DNA of 64,000 nt from Sphingomonas sp. JUb134 (GTDB lineage Bacteria > Pseudomonadota > Alphaproteobacteria > Sphingomonadales > Sphingomonadaceae). The position numbers and the translations under genes are program-made. The notes beneath the pieces were generated by a model. The model had not been told where the DNA came from and did no database searches. It saw only the letters and a program-made list of their open reading frames with translations. How positions within the stretch are numbered: the first letter of the stretch is position 1; each line of letters starts with the position of its first letter. Below, one piece after another: positions 35,764-45,713 of the stretch. Location: the NCBI RefSeq assembly GCF_004341505.2, contig NZ_SLYP02000001.1:1822501-1886500 (forward strand), written 5' to 3'.

Positions 35764-36791
35764 GCGTGCTCGGGCTTTGGTTGGGGGCGGCAAGCCTGTT
35801 CCTGTCGCCGCAACTGGAGACCCCGATGCCGCCACGGCTGATGCCCAACGAAGCCCAGCGACCCGCACCCTTGCGCATCCCGCGCGGCCGCCAGACCTTC
35901 GACGCGCGCGAGGCGCTGAACGGGTCCACCAGCAGCCGGCGGCGCTGCACCGACGTGCCCGATGCCTATTGGGTTCCGGTCCGCGGCGGCGGTGCCTGCA
36001 TCCGCACCTATCCGGCCGGCAACCCGCGCGCCGGCGGCACGATGCTGGTGTACCTGCCGGGTGACGTGCTGCTGCGCGGACGCGGCGGCGTCCGATTGAT
36101 CGCGGGGAGCTATGCGCGGCGCTCTCCGGCCGACATTCGGCAGGAAATGGCCGGCTGGTCTCGCGACGGCGGCACGCCCGCGATCTTCCTCGCGCGGCCC
36201 GGCCTCTACGGATCTTCGGGCAATCATGGCGCGAGGCGGCGGTTGGACGAGGTGCGGCTCGTCGACGGTGCGCTCGATCGGATCAAGGCGCGGTATCGGG
36301 TGTCGCGCTTCATCCTTGCGGGGCATTCCGGGGGCGGGCACCTGGTTGCGGCGCTGCTCGACCGGCGGCGCGACATCGCCGGCGCATTCATCAGCTCGGG
36401 GCTGGTTTCGGCGGCAGAGGTGATGCGCGCCTACCAGAAACGGCGCGGGCCCGACGGCGGTCCCGTCGAGGGTCCGGCCGCGGTCTATGACCCGATTGCC
36501 CATGTTGGGGGGATTCCGAAGCCGGGACCCGACATCTTCGTCCTGTCGGACCCCGGCGACCGGGTCGTGCCCTTCCTCAGCCAACGCCACTATGTGGAGC
36601 GGCTGCGCAGCGCCGGGCTGCACCCCACCCACATCCTGCTGCGGGGTGAGGGACGTACCCGGCACCTGCTCGCCGAGCCGCTGAAGGCGGGCGCCGCACT
36701 CTATGCGCGGGGAGAGGACGCGGCTGCGATCAGCGCGGCGTTGCGCGCAATGGCACCGCTGCCGCCCGTGCCGGAGGAAGTGCGGAACTGA
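35760..36791 (+). CDS. alpha/beta-hydrolase family protein, secreted or membrane-anchored
   Basis: The 343-residue protein starts at a GTG overlapping the HlyD stop (GTGA). A short hydrophobic N-terminus (VLGLWLGAASLFL) could be a signal or anchor. The nucleophile elbow is LAGHSGGGH, and DPGDRVVPF and a late RTRHLL supply likely acid and base positions. The substrate is unknown. Tight coupling to the secretion adaptor suggests a role linked to the exported adhesin or envelope, but that is inference. Its 3' end overlaps the convergent minus-strand gene by 62 bp. Confidence 0.75.
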   Translation: MSVLGLWLGAASLFLSPQLETPMPPRLMPNEAQRPAPLRIPRGRQTFDAREALNGSTSSRRRCTDVPDAYWVPVRGGGACIRTYPAGNPRAGGTMLVYLPGDVLLRGRGGVRLIAGSYARRSPADIRQEMAGWSRDGGTPAIFLARPGLYGSSGNHGARRRLDEVRLVDGALDRIKARYRVSRFILAGHSGGGHLVAALLDRRRDIAGAFISSGLVSAAEVMRAYQKRRGPDGGPVEGPAAVYDPIAHVGGIPKPGPDIFVLSDPGDRVVPFLSQRHYVERLRSAGLHPTHILLRGEGRTRHLLAEPLKAGAALYARGEDAAAISAALRAMAPLPPVPEEVRN

Positions 36792-39700
36792 GCAGCGCGC
36801 GCGCGGCTGCGTCGCGCGCACCGCGGGTGGGGGCGCCCAGCACGGCCGCGATCCAGCGCCTGCCATGCCCATCGGTCACCGAAAGCAGCAGGTGATGGGC
36901 ACGCGCGCCGACGCTGCCGGTGCGCAGCCCGTCGACGCCCGCCACCGTGCCGATCAGCCGGTTGGTGTTGGGATAGGTTGCCCCCTTCCACGCGAACCAC
37001 GGCTTGGCCGAAAGCGCGTGGACGGCGGGCGCGTGGGTGAGCACATGGGCACCCAGCCGGATCGCATCGCCACCGGTGATCGCCTGACCCAGGCCGAGGC
37101 CGCTGGGGGAAGCGAAGCGGCTCGCCGTCATCCCGATCGCCCGCGCTCGCGCGTTCATTTCGGCGGTAAACGCCTCGGCCGATCCGCTATGCCACTCCGC
37201 CAGGGCGTGCGCCGCTTCGTTCGCCCCGACGATCGCGGTCGCGGCCATCAGCTCGCCGAGCGTCACGCGCTCCCCCGCCTCGAACCGCCAGCGGCTGTCC
37301 ACCGTCGCAGCAGTGGGTGAGACGGAGATCGGCGCGTCCTCCGCAAGCTCGAGTTCGCGGCGGCGTTCATCGACGAGGCAGAGAGTGAGCAGCTTCGCCA
37401 GAGCCGCGGGGTGGTGCGCCGCATCGGTGTGTTCGGAGACGACCATGCGCTCCGCTTCCAGATCGTAGAGCAGCAGGCTCTGCGGCGGGGTTGTCTGCGG
37501 CGCCGGCGCCCGCAGCAGTGGGGCAGGGGGAGCGCTGCTTGCAGCCGCCTTGAGCCAGGCGACCAGCTCGTGGATGCGGCGGCTGTTCGATCCCTTGAAC
37601 AGGACCACGTCGCCATCGCGAAGCTCGGCACGGACCGCTGCGCGAAGCCCCTCCAGGCTCTCCGCGTGCACGCCACGCTGCCCGCCCGGAAGCGCCTCCC
37701 AGAAGCCGTTCCACAAGGCGCCGACCGCATGCACGCGCGCGATCCGTTGGTCGACGGCGTCGGCGAGCTGGCGGTGGAGCGGTTCCTCGGCCTCGCCGAG
37801 TTCGGCCATCTCCCCCAGCACCGCCATGCGCCGCATGCCCGGACGCTGGGCGAGATCGGCCAGCGCGGCGGCCATGGAGGCAGGATTGGCGTTGTACGCA
37901 TCGTCGATCAGCGTCACCCGCTTGCCGTCGATCACCAGCGGCAGCGTCTCGCCGCGGCCGGGGAGCGACCGGAAGCTCGCGAGCGCTTCGATCGCCGGTT
38001 CGATCGGCTGGCCCAGTGCCGCCACCGCGCCAAGGGCCGCCAGCGCGTTGAACGCCATGTGCTCGCCCGACGCGCCCAGCGTGAAGCGTACCTGGCGGCC
38101 GAATACTTCGGCTTCGACCTCCCGCGTTACACCGTCATAGGAGAGCAGCCGCAGCTCGCATCCGTCCGACCGGCCATAGTGGATCACCCGCAGCCGTCGC
38201 GCTCGGGCGGCGGCATGTACGATATCCCACTGGTCCATGTCGCGGTTGAGGATCGCGATGCCGCCGGGCGCCATGCCGAGGAAGATGGCGCTCTTGGTGC
38301 GGGCGATGTCGGCCACGCTGCTGCCGTTGGTCAGATGCGCGGGCGCGATGTTGGTGAAGATCGCGACGTCCGGCCGCGCCAGCCGCGCGCTGTGCGCCAT
38401 GCGCCCGACCGCGAGCTCCAGCACGACGTGTTTGGCGTCGGCCGGAACCGAGGCGAGGTTCCAGGCGACGCCATGCGGCAGATTGGCGTTGTGGGCGCTG
38501 CGCCCGACCGTACCGAACGGCTCCAGCGCGTGGGCGAGCATCGCCACCGCCGTCGTCTTGCCGGCGCTTCCGGTGACGGCGAGCACGGGGACCGACAGTC
38601 GCTGGCGCGCCGCGCGTCCGAGTTCGAGGATGGCATTGCCCGTGTCGGCGACGCGCAGCACCGGCATGTGGGGCGGTAAGGCGCCTGGGTCGCCATCGGT
38701 GACGATTGCGGCCGGCGGCGGCGACAGGCTCGCAAGCGCGGCCGGGCGGATCCCGCGGCCGGTGTCCCTTGAGCGGACCACCGCCAGCTGGCCCGGGCGG
38801 TAGGTCGGCGGATGGATGCAGACGCCGCGTGCAGACCAGCCGGCGGGCGGCGGCACCTCCCAGCTGCCTCCGGTCGCCGCGACTAGGCGATCGGCGTCCC
38901 ACAGGTCCGCCGGACCTGAGGGCGCTGCGAGCGGACGCAGCGGCTGACCCTGCGTGCGATAGTGGTGATAGGCGACCAGGCCGGAGAGATAATGCTCGAC
39001 GTCGTCGATCCGCACCCGGAAGCCTTGGTGGCGGATGAAGAAGCTGCCGGCGATGCGGTCTGGGCGGGCGAAGTCCATCGCCAGCTCCGGCCAGAAATGC
39101 CCGTTCAGCAGGTGCCGCGCACGCGCCTCCAGCGCCTCGTTGAAGCGCGCGATGTCCACTTCGGCGAGCAGGTGGCGATGCTCCGGAAGCTCGGCGATGC
39201 GCGACAGCATCGCATGCGCGGCCATCATCAGTTCGAGCAGCGTAGGAAAGGTGGTGATCCGGTCCCGAACGAAGTCGAGGTAACCGGCGACGTTGCGGAT
39301 GCCGAACTGGAAATAGCGCGCTTCCGGCCGCACCAGCGTCAGCTCGTTGGTGCAATAGCCGAGCCAGTGGTCGTGGTGCCGCCAATGCTCGGCCGCGATG
39401 AAGTGGTCGTAGGCGCGCTCCACCACCGCCAGCCAGCGCGGATCGCCGGTCAGCTGGTGAAGGCGCATCAGCGCGAAGGCAGCTTCGCCCTCATAGTAGA
39501 TCGTGCGGAACGGCTGGACGACCGCCAGGTCGGGATAGTGCAGCACATGCGCGAAGGCACCGGTCGCCGGATCCTGCATGGAGCGGATGCCGAGCGCCAA
39601 CTGCTCCATCAGGGCCAGATGGTCGCGGCAGCCGGTCGCCTGCGCATGGCGGGACAGTGCCAGGATCGCGACCGCGCTGCCGCCCAGCTTGATCTCGTCG

Positions 39701-40593
39701 CCCACGTCGACCAGGAACGCGGCCTCGCTGCCGTCCGCGAGCGTGGCCGGGCGGATCAGTTCGCGCACCAGATAGCCGAGCGCGCGCTCGATCGCGGCGG
39801 CGAGTTGCGGATCGCGCAGCATCTCCCAGGCCTCGATCATCGAATAGGTGGAGCTGGCATGGCGCAGCGCGTTGTAGGCGTCGATCTTTCGGTCGAAGCA
39901 GGGATGGTAGCCGTAGACGAAGCGGCCATCCTCCCCGACCTGTCGCGCAAGGTGGCCGGCGCCGCTGCGGACCAGTGCCGCCACGTCCTCCGGCGTCAGC
40001 GGGTCGAGCTGCCGCCGGCCGCGCTCGAGGCCGCTGTCGTGCAGGACGACGCAGGTGCCGTCCGCATCGGCGAATACCGCCTGGGTCGTGAACACGAACA
40101 ACGGTTGATCGTCGGCAAAGTCGATCTGGGTCGCAGGCCCGTATTTGCGGCGCGCGTAGATGGTGAAGTTGCCCTCGTTCACCACCGCGTGGGCGATGGC
40201 GTTGCCGCCATAGAGCATGGCGTTGGCGTTCAGTTCCTGCTCCAGGAAGGCACGCTCGAACTCCGCGTCGAGCGCTATCCCGTAACGGAAATAATTGCGC
40301 TTGGTCTGGCGCAGGCTGGCCTTCAGCTTTGCCCAGCTGGTGGGTTCGACCTGGTCGACCCTCTCCACGCGCAGCCAGCGGGGAGGATCTCCCGCAGTCG
40401 CCGCCTCGATCTCTGCGGCCAGCCGCTTCCACGCCGCTTCCAGGCTCTCGCCGCGCGCGGTCAGGACCTGCGGTCTGCTGTTTCCCGAGCTGAAAGCGCC
40501 GAAGAGCGTGACCGTCGGGGGCGAACCCTGGGCCGCAGGCGTCCTCGTGTTCATGAGCCTGAAGAGGCTCGCCATCATTTCCGCGCTCGACAT
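36730..40593 (-). CDS. three-part fusion: helical toroid-like domain, MurF-like ligase, degenerate DacA-like domain
   Basis: The 1287-residue protein has three parts. Residues 1 to about 560 form a mostly helical domain I do not firmly recognise; its repeated helical hairpins (GGSAVAILALSRHAQ, EGEAAFALMRLHQLTGD) resemble alpha/alpha-toroid enzymes. Residues about 590-1025 are a Mur ligase: ATP loop VTGSAGKTT, central NLPHGVAWNL, and DAYNANPASM as in MurF. Residues about 1035-1285 resemble D-Ala-D-Ala carboxypeptidase (S11), but the SxxK serine is Ala1064 (AALAK), SxN is GAN and KTG is RTG, so it should not hydrolyse peptides. ATG 40593 is chosen for AGGA seven nt upstream; ATG 40683 is possible. 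Function is unknown, perhaps wall-related scaffolding. Confidence 0.75.
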   Translation of the reverse strand: MSSAEMMASLFRLMNTRTPAAQGSPPTVTLFGAFSSGNSRPQVLTARGESLEAAWKRLAAEIEAATAGDPPRWLRVERVDQVEPTSWAKLKASLRQTKRNYFRYGIALDAEFERAFLEQELNANAMLYGGNAIAHAVVNEGNFTIYARRKYGPATQIDFADDQPLFVFTTQAVFADADGTCVVLHDSGLERGRRQLDPLTPEDVAALVRSGAGHLARQVGEDGRFVYGYHPCFDRKIDAYNALRHASSTYSMIEAWEMLRDPQLAAAIERALGYLVRELIRPATLADGSEAAFLVDVGDEIKLGGSAVAILALSRHAQATGCRDHLALMEQLALGIRSMQDPATGAFAHVLHYPDLAVVQPFRTIYYEGEAAFALMRLHQLTGDPRWLAVVERAYDHFIAAEHWRHHDHWLGYCTNELTLVRPEARYFQFGIRNVAGYLDFVRDRITTFPTLLELMMAAHAMLSRIAELPEHRHLLAEVDIARFNEALEARARHLLNGHFWPELAMDFARPDRIAGSFFIRHQGFRVRIDDVEHYLSGLVAYHHYRTQGQPLRPLAAPSGPADLWDADRLVAATGGSWEVPPPAGWSARGVCIHPPTYRPGQLAVVRSRDTGRGIRPAALASLSPPPAAIVTDGDPGALPPHMPVLRVADTGNAILELGRAARQRLSVPVLAVTGSAGKTTAVAMLAHALEPFGTVGRSAHNANLPHGVAWNLASVPADAKHVVLELAVGRMAHSARLARPDVAIFTNIAPAHLTNGSSVADIARTKSAIFLGMAPGGIAILNRDMDQWDIVHAAARARRLRVIHYGRSDGCELRLLSYDGVTREVEAEVFGRQVRFTLGASGEHMAFNALAALGAVAALGQPIEPAIEALASFRSLPGRGETLPLVIDGKRVTLIDDAYNANPASMAAALADLAQRPGMRRMAVLGEMAELGEAEEPLHRQLADAVDQRIARVHAVGALWNGFWEALPGGQRGVHAESLEGLRAAVRAELRDGDVVLFKGSNSRRIHELVAWLKAAASSAPPAPLLRAPAPQTTPPQSLLLYDLEAERMVVSEHTDAAHHPAALAKLLTLCLVDERRRELELAEDAPISVSPTAATVDSRWRFEAGERVTLGELMAATAIVGANEAAHALAEWHSGSAEAFTAEMNARARAIGMTASRFASPSGLGLGQAITGGDAIRLGAHVLTHAPAVHALSAKPWFAWKGATYPNTNRLIGTVAGVDGLRTGSVGARAHHLLLSVTDGHGRRWIAAVLGAPTRGARDAAARALLSSALPPARAAAVPLRATPR

Positions 40594-40840
40594 GCCAACA
40601 TCCTGCAATCCAAACGGGAATTTGGCGAGCGCAGGTTTACGCAATGCTAAGACGGCGCCGTGCGCCATCGCGGCGAGTTGCATCGCAGGCGCGGCGTCCT
40701 ACGTTGATCCCAGAAGCTTCGCGGAGCGGCCCTCCGAAGATCCTGCACTCGGTAGGCACCAGCTCGGCTGCGCCCAACTGAGCCAATCAAAAACTCCCGG
40801 GTGGTTGAGCGCGTCGTCGCCCGCGGAGAGGAAAGGGAGA

Positions 40841-43768
40841 ATGTCTATCGCGACGTCTAGCGTCACCTTGTGGTTCGTCCTGCTGCTGCCGTTCGTGGGC
40901 AGTCTCGCGGTTGCCGGGCTTCCGACGCGAAGCCGCGACGCTGCAGCGTTGATCGCGGGAGCCGTCGCGCTCGCGGGCACGGTGCTGATGGCGGTGCTCT
41001 ATCCGCAGGTCGCGAATGGAACCGGCCTCCAGACCGGTGTTTCCTGGCTGCCCTCGCTGGGGCTTGACATCATCCTCCGCCTGGACGGCCTCACCTGGAT
41101 CTTCGCGATGCTCGTCCTCGCGATCGGCGTTCTCGTGATAGTCTATGCGCGCTACTACATGTCTCCGCGCGATCCGGTCCCGCGCTTCTTCTCGTTCCTG
41201 CTCGCCTTCATGGGCTCGATGCTCGCGCTGGTCCTGTCGGGCAACCTCGTGCAGCTGGCGTTTTTCTGGGAGTTGACCAGCCTCACCTCGTTCCTCCTCA
41301 TTGGCTACTGGCACCAGAACGAAAGCGCGCGCAGCGCGGCCCGCATGGCGCTGGTCGTCACGGCAGCGGGCGGGCTGTGCCTGCTCGTCGGGGTTCTCCT
41401 GATCGGAAAGATCGTCGGGAGCTATGATCTCGATACGGTACTCGCCTCCGGGGACCGGATCCGCGCGAGCAGCCTCTACCTGCCGGCGTTGATCCTCATC
41501 CTGATCGGCGCGTTCACCAAGAGCGCGCAGTTCCCGTTCCACTTCTGGCTGCCCCACGCGATGGCGGCGCCCACGCCGGTTTCGGCCTACCTCCATTCGG
41601 CGACGATGGTGAAGGCAGGTATATTCCTGCTGATCCGGCTGTGGCCCGTGCTGGCCGGAAGCGAGGCGTGGTATCTGATCGTCACCAGCGTCGGACTGAT
41701 CACGCTGATCCTGGGTGCCTGGGCGGCGATCTTCCAGCAGGATCTGAAAGGGCTGCTCGCCTACTCGACCATCAGCCACCTGGGCATCATCACCCTGCTG
41801 CTGGGGATCGGCAGCCCGCTTGCTGCCGTGGCTGCCATCTTCCACACGATCAACCACGCCACGTTCAAGGCGTCGCTGTTCATGGCGGCCGGCATCATCG
41901 ATCACGAGGCCGGCACCCGCGACCTGCGCAAGCTGAGCGGGCTCTATCGGTTCATGCCGATTACCGCGACGCTGGCGATGGTCGCCGCGGCGGCGATGGC
42001 GGGCGTACCGCTGCTCAACGGCTTTCTCTCCAAGGAGATGCTGCTCGCGGAGGCGCTGGAGGAAACCAACGAGACGCTTCTCGACCAGGCGTTGCCGTAT
42101 CTCGTTACCGTCGGCTTGATCTTCAGCGTGCTCTACTCGGTGCGCTTCATCCACCAGAGTTTCTTTGGTCCGCCGCCGACGAAACTGGAGCGGCGCCCGC
42201 ACGAGGCACCACACTGGATGCGCTTGCCGATCGAGGTCTTGGTGCTTGCCTGCGTCGTCATCGGGATCTTGCCCGCCGTCACCATCGGCCCATTCCTCGA
42301 CGTCGCGGTTCGCGCGGCACTGGGGGGAGGGACGCCGGAATACAGCCTCGCGATCTGGCACGGGTTCAGCAAACCCCTGCTGCTGAGCGTCATCGCGCTT
42401 GTGCTCGGCACGGCCGCCTATCTGGTTTTCGCGCGGGCTTTGAACGCCGCCGATGCAGTTCCCCTGCTCGGGCGACTGAGGGGGCGGCGCATGTTCGACG
42501 CGGTCCTTTCCGTGCTCGTCTCGAGCGCGCGATGGCTGGAGGATTGGCTGGGAACGCGCCGACTGCAGCCGCAGCTTCGCCTGATGGTGCTGGTCGCCTG
42601 TGCCGTGGCGCTGCTGCCCTTCCTGCGGCACGGCTACGCGCCGGGAACGGCGCCGCGGACCCTGATCGATCCCGGCTTCGCACTTATCTGGCTGATCGGC
42701 AGCGCCTGCGCCGTGGCCGGAGCCTGGCAGGCGAAATACCATCGGCTCGCCGCCGTAGTGCTGGTGTCGGGCACCGGGCTTGCCAGTTGCATCGGCTTCG
42801 TCTGGCTCTCGGCTCCCGACCTTGCCCTCACCCAGCTGCTCGTGGAGACGGTGACCACGGTCCTCCTTCTCCTGGGACTGCGCTGGCTCCCCAAGCGGCT
42901 GCCGGACAACTGGCCCGGCAAGCGCACGCCCGCGAGCGTCGTGCTGCGGCGGGGGAGCGACCTCCTGATCGCCGTTGCTGCGGGTGCGGGGGTCGCAGCC
43001 CTGGCCTATGCGATGATGACCCGTCCGCTTCCCGACGCCATCTCCCGCTTCTTCCTGGAGCGCTCCTATGCGGAGGGCGGGGGTCGCAACGTCGTCAACG
43101 TCATCCTGGTGGATTTCCGGGCATTCGACACGCTCGGTGAGATCACCGTGCTGGCGATCGTCGCGCTGACGGTGTTCTCGTTGCTGCGCCGCTTCCGGCC
43201 GGCCCGGGAGAGCGTCCGCGACCCCGAGCAGCAGCGCCTGCAGGACGCCTTCGACGAAGCGCATGCGGGACGCGCGCCGGGCGACACGGTGTCGGATTAC
43301 CTGGTCGTCCCGCGGATCATCCTGGAGTGGGTCTTCCCCTTCATCGTCGTGATCGCGCTGTATCTCTTCCTGCGCGGGCACGACCTTCCCGGCGGCGGGT
43401 TCGCGGCCGGCGTCGCCATGTCGATCGCGCTGATCCTCCAGTACATGGCGGCAGGAACGCGCAGTGTGGAAGCGCGCCTGCGCGTTCGCCCGACCGACTG
43501 GATCGCGGCCGGCTTGTTGATCGCAGCTGCTACCGGCGCTGCGGCACTGCTCTTCGACCATCCGTTCCTCACGTCCTGGTTCCACTACCTGGAGGTGCCC
43601 CTGATCGGGAAAATCCCCTTGGCTACCGCGCTTCTGTTCGACCTCGGCGTGTTCCTGCTCGTCGTAGGGGCGACGGCGCTGATCCTGATCGCCATCGCAC
43701 ACCAGTCGATCCGCAGGCCGGTGCGCCCGCTGCGGGGCGGCGAGGAGACGGGGGTGGAGAAGCGCTGA
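40841..43768 (+). CDS. mrpA: Na+/H+ antiporter subunit MrpA (MrpA-MrpB fusion)
   Basis: This is a 975-residue polytopic membrane protein, a NuoL-like proton-pathway subunit. The transporter core (about 120-420) carries FFWELTSLTSF, FPFHFWLPHAMAAPTPVSAYLHS and HTINHATFKASLFM. A C-terminal MnhB-like domain (about 800-960, with LPGGGFAAGVAMS) means subunit B is fused, as in group 2 Mrp operons. AAAGGGAGA directly precedes the ATG. It heads a six-gene operon (A, C, D, E, F, G) in which each start overlaps the previous stop. The complex exchanges Na+ for H+ across the inner membrane, supporting salt and alkaline tolerance. Confidence 0.93.
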   Translation: MSIATSSVTLWFVLLLPFVGSLAVAGLPTRSRDAAALIAGAVALAGTVLMAVLYPQVANGTGLQTGVSWLPSLGLDIILRLDGLTWIFAMLVLAIGVLVIVYARYYMSPRDPVPRFFSFLLAFMGSMLALVLSGNLVQLAFFWELTSLTSFLLIGYWHQNESARSAARMALVVTAAGGLCLLVGVLLIGKIVGSYDLDTVLASGDRIRASSLYLPALILILIGAFTKSAQFPFHFWLPHAMAAPTPVSAYLHSATMVKAGIFLLIRLWPVLAGSEAWYLIVTSVGLITLILGAWAAIFQQDLKGLLAYSTISHLGIITLLLGIGSPLAAVAAIFHTINHATFKASLFMAAGIIDHEAGTRDLRKLSGLYRFMPITATLAMVAAAAMAGVPLLNGFLSKEMLLAEALEETNETLLDQALPYLVTVGLIFSVLYSVRFIHQSFFGPPPTKLERRPHEAPHWMRLPIEVLVLACVVIGILPAVTIGPFLDVAVRAALGGGTPEYSLAIWHGFSKPLLLSVIALVLGTAAYLVFARALNAADAVPLLGRLRGRRMFDAVLSVLVSSARWLEDWLGTRRLQPQLRLMVLVACAVALLPFLRHGYAPGTAPRTLIDPGFALIWLIGSACAVAGAWQAKYHRLAAVVLVSGTGLASCIGFVWLSAPDLALTQLLVETVTTVLLLLGLRWLPKRLPDNWPGKRTPASVVLRRGSDLLIAVAAGAGVAALAYAMMTRPLPDAISRFFLERSYAEGGGRNVVNVILVDFRAFDTLGEITVLAIVALTVFSLLRRFRPARESVRDPEQQRLQDAFDEAHAGRAPGDTVSDYLVVPRIILEWVFPFIVVIALYLFLRGHDLPGGGFAAGVAMSIALILQYMAAGTRSVEARLRVRPTDWIAAGLLIAAATGAAALLFDHPFLTSWFHYLEVPLIGKIPLATALLFDLGVFLLVVGATALILIAIAHQSIRRPVRPLRGGEETGVEKR

Positions 43769-44106
43769 TGGAACTGGTTCTTGCCCTCGGCATCGGCATT
43801 CTCACCGCCTCGGGCGTCTGGTTGATCCTGCGCCCCCGAACCTTCCAGGTGATCCTGGGCCTGTCGCTCATCTCCTACGCGGTGAACATGTTCATCTACG
43901 CGATGGGGAGGCTCAAGGTGGATGCGCCGCCGATCGTGGGGTCAGGTGCGGTGGAAGCGTCGCGATACGATGATCCGCTCCCTCAGGCGCTGGTCCTGAC
44001 GGCGATCGTGATCTCCTTCGCGATGACCGCCTTGCTGCTGGTCGTGTTGCTCGCATCGCGCGGCATCACCGGAACCGATCATGTCGACGGGGACGACGGC
44101 GAATGA
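43768..44106 (+). CDS. mrpC: Na+/H+ antiporter subunit MrpC
   Basis: This 112-residue NuoK-like subunit has three predicted helices: LALGIGILTASGVWLIL, VILGLSLISYAVNMFIY and ALVLTAIVISFAMTALLL. The ATG shares its A with the mrpA stop (TGATG), so the long upstream reading frame is not part of it. The DPLPQALVLTAIVI motif is typical of this family. Confidence 0.92.
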   Translation: MELVLALGIGILTASGVWLILRPRTFQVILGLSLISYAVNMFIYAMGRLKVDAPPIVGSGAVEASRYDDPLPQALVLTAIVISFAMTALLLVVLLASRGITGTDHVDGDDGE

Positions 44107-45713
44107 GCGGCGGTTGGGCTGGGCACCTGATCATCGCTCCCATCCTGCTGCCGCTGGTCGCCGGCGCGGCCTTGCTGCTGCTCAAGGAGAAGCGACGCAC
44201 GGCCAAGCGGGGCATCGCGCTCGGTACCACCGCGGCGCTCGTGCTCCTCTCGGTGCTGCTGCTCACGCGCGTGGCTCGGGCAGGGTTCGCCGGCGATCCC
44301 GCGACACTCGTTTATCGCATCGGCAACTGGCCGGCCCCCTTCGGCATCGTGCTGGTGCTGGACTGGCTGTCGGCGCTGATGCTGGTGCTCACAAGCTGTG
44401 TGGGGCTCGCGGCGCTGATCTATGCGGCGACCCGCTGGGACCAGGCCGGGCCTCGCTTCCACACCCTGTTCCTGTTTCAGTTGATGGGGCTCAACGGCGC
44501 CTTTCTGACAGGCGACCTGTTCAACCTGTTCGTCTTCTTCGAGGTGCTGTTGGCGGCGTCCTTCGGGTTGCTGCTGCACGGGTCGAGCAAGGCGCGCATC
44601 AAGGCAGCGCTCCATTATGTGGCGCTCAACGTCGCGACGTCGCTGCTTTTCCTCATCGGTGCCGCGCTAATCTATGGGGTGACCGGCACGCTCAACATGG
44701 CGCATCTGGTGTTGCAGGTGGCCGCTGTGAGCGACCAGGACCTGCCCATGCTGCAAGCCGGCATGGCGATCCTGAGCGTCGCGTTCCTGGTCAAGGCGGG
44801 GATGTGGCCCCTCGGCTTCTGGCTGCCGCGCACTTATGCCGCGGCGGCGCCTCCGGTGGCTGCCCTCTTCACCATCCTGAGCAAGGTCGGGGTCTATGCG
44901 GTGCTTCGGGTACCGTTGCTCCTTTTCGGCGCGGAGATCAGCCGGACCGCGGGCGCCGCCCAGCAATGGCTGTTCTTCGGCGGCGTGTGCACGATCGCGT
45001 TCGGCATCATCGGCGTTCTCGCCGCGCGCAGATTGTCGCGGATCGCCGGATACTCACTCACCATCTCGGCCGGAACGCTGCTGGCCGCGGTGGGCGCGGG
45101 GGAGGGCTCGGTTCTTGCCGGCGCGCTTTTCTACCTCGTGAGTTCGACCCTTGGCGTCGCCGCCTTCTACCTGTTGATCGAGCTCGTCGAGCGCCGGGAT
45201 GCCGCGACGGCCGTGGGCGGCGAGCCCGTCTTCGACGACGAGTACGTCGGGCTGATGCCGATCGAGCAGGAGAGCGAGGTCGGAGTCGTCATCCCGGCAT
45301 CGGTGGCGATCCTCGGCGGAGGCTTTGCCTTTTGCGTGCTGCTGATCGCGGGGCTGCCGCCGCTCTCCGGCTTCCTCGCCAAGTTCGCGATGATCGACGG
45401 CCTGCTGGACCTGCGGGATACGGTCGGCGCACCCGTCTGGTGGCTCATCGGCCTGATCGTCGGTTCCGGCCTCGCGACGTTGATCGCGACGACCCGCGCC
45501 GGCATCGACCTCATCTGGGCCCCTTCCGAGCGTCCCCAGCCGGCCTTGCGCGTGACCGAACTGCTGCCGGTGGGGCTGCTGCTTGGCATCTGCTTCGCCC
45601 TCACGATCTTCGCCGGGCCTGCGATGCGGTACATGGAGCGGACCAGCCAGTCGCTGGGAGACCGCCACGGCTATGTCGAGGCGGTGCTCGGGCCAGAGGC
45701 GGCGGGCCGATGA
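44103..45713 (+). CDS. mrpD: Na+/H+ antiporter subunit MrpD
   Basis: This 536-residue NuoM/N-like membrane subunit belongs to the proton-conducting transporter family. Hallmarks are FNLFVFFEVLLAASFGLLL, VAFLVKAGMWPLGFWLP, YAAAAPPVAALFTILSKVG and a late GLPPLSGFLAKF. It overlaps mrpC by four bases and mrpE by four. Together with MrpA it forms the proton half of the antiporter. Confidence 0.92.
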   Translation: MSGGWAGHLIIAPILLPLVAGAALLLLKEKRRTAKRGIALGTTAALVLLSVLLLTRVARAGFAGDPATLVYRIGNWPAPFGIVLVLDWLSALMLVLTSCVGLAALIYAATRWDQAGPRFHTLFLFQLMGLNGAFLTGDLFNLFVFFEVLLAASFGLLLHGSSKARIKAALHYVALNVATSLLFLIGAALIYGVTGTLNMAHLVLQVAAVSDQDLPMLQAGMAILSVAFLVKAGMWPLGFWLPRTYAAAAPPVAALFTILSKVGVYAVLRVPLLLFGAEISRTAGAAQQWLFFGGVCTIAFGIIGVLAARRLSRIAGYSLTISAGTLLAAVGAGEGSVLAGALFYLVSSTLGVAAFYLLIELVERRDAATAVGGEPVFDDEYVGLMPIEQESEVGVVIPASVAILGGGFAFCVLLIAGLPPLSGFLAKFAMIDGLLDLRDTVGAPVWWLIGLIVGSGLATLIATTRAGIDLIWAPSERPQPALRVTELLPVGLLLGICFALTIFAGPAMRYMERTSQSLGDRHGYVEAVLGPEAAGR

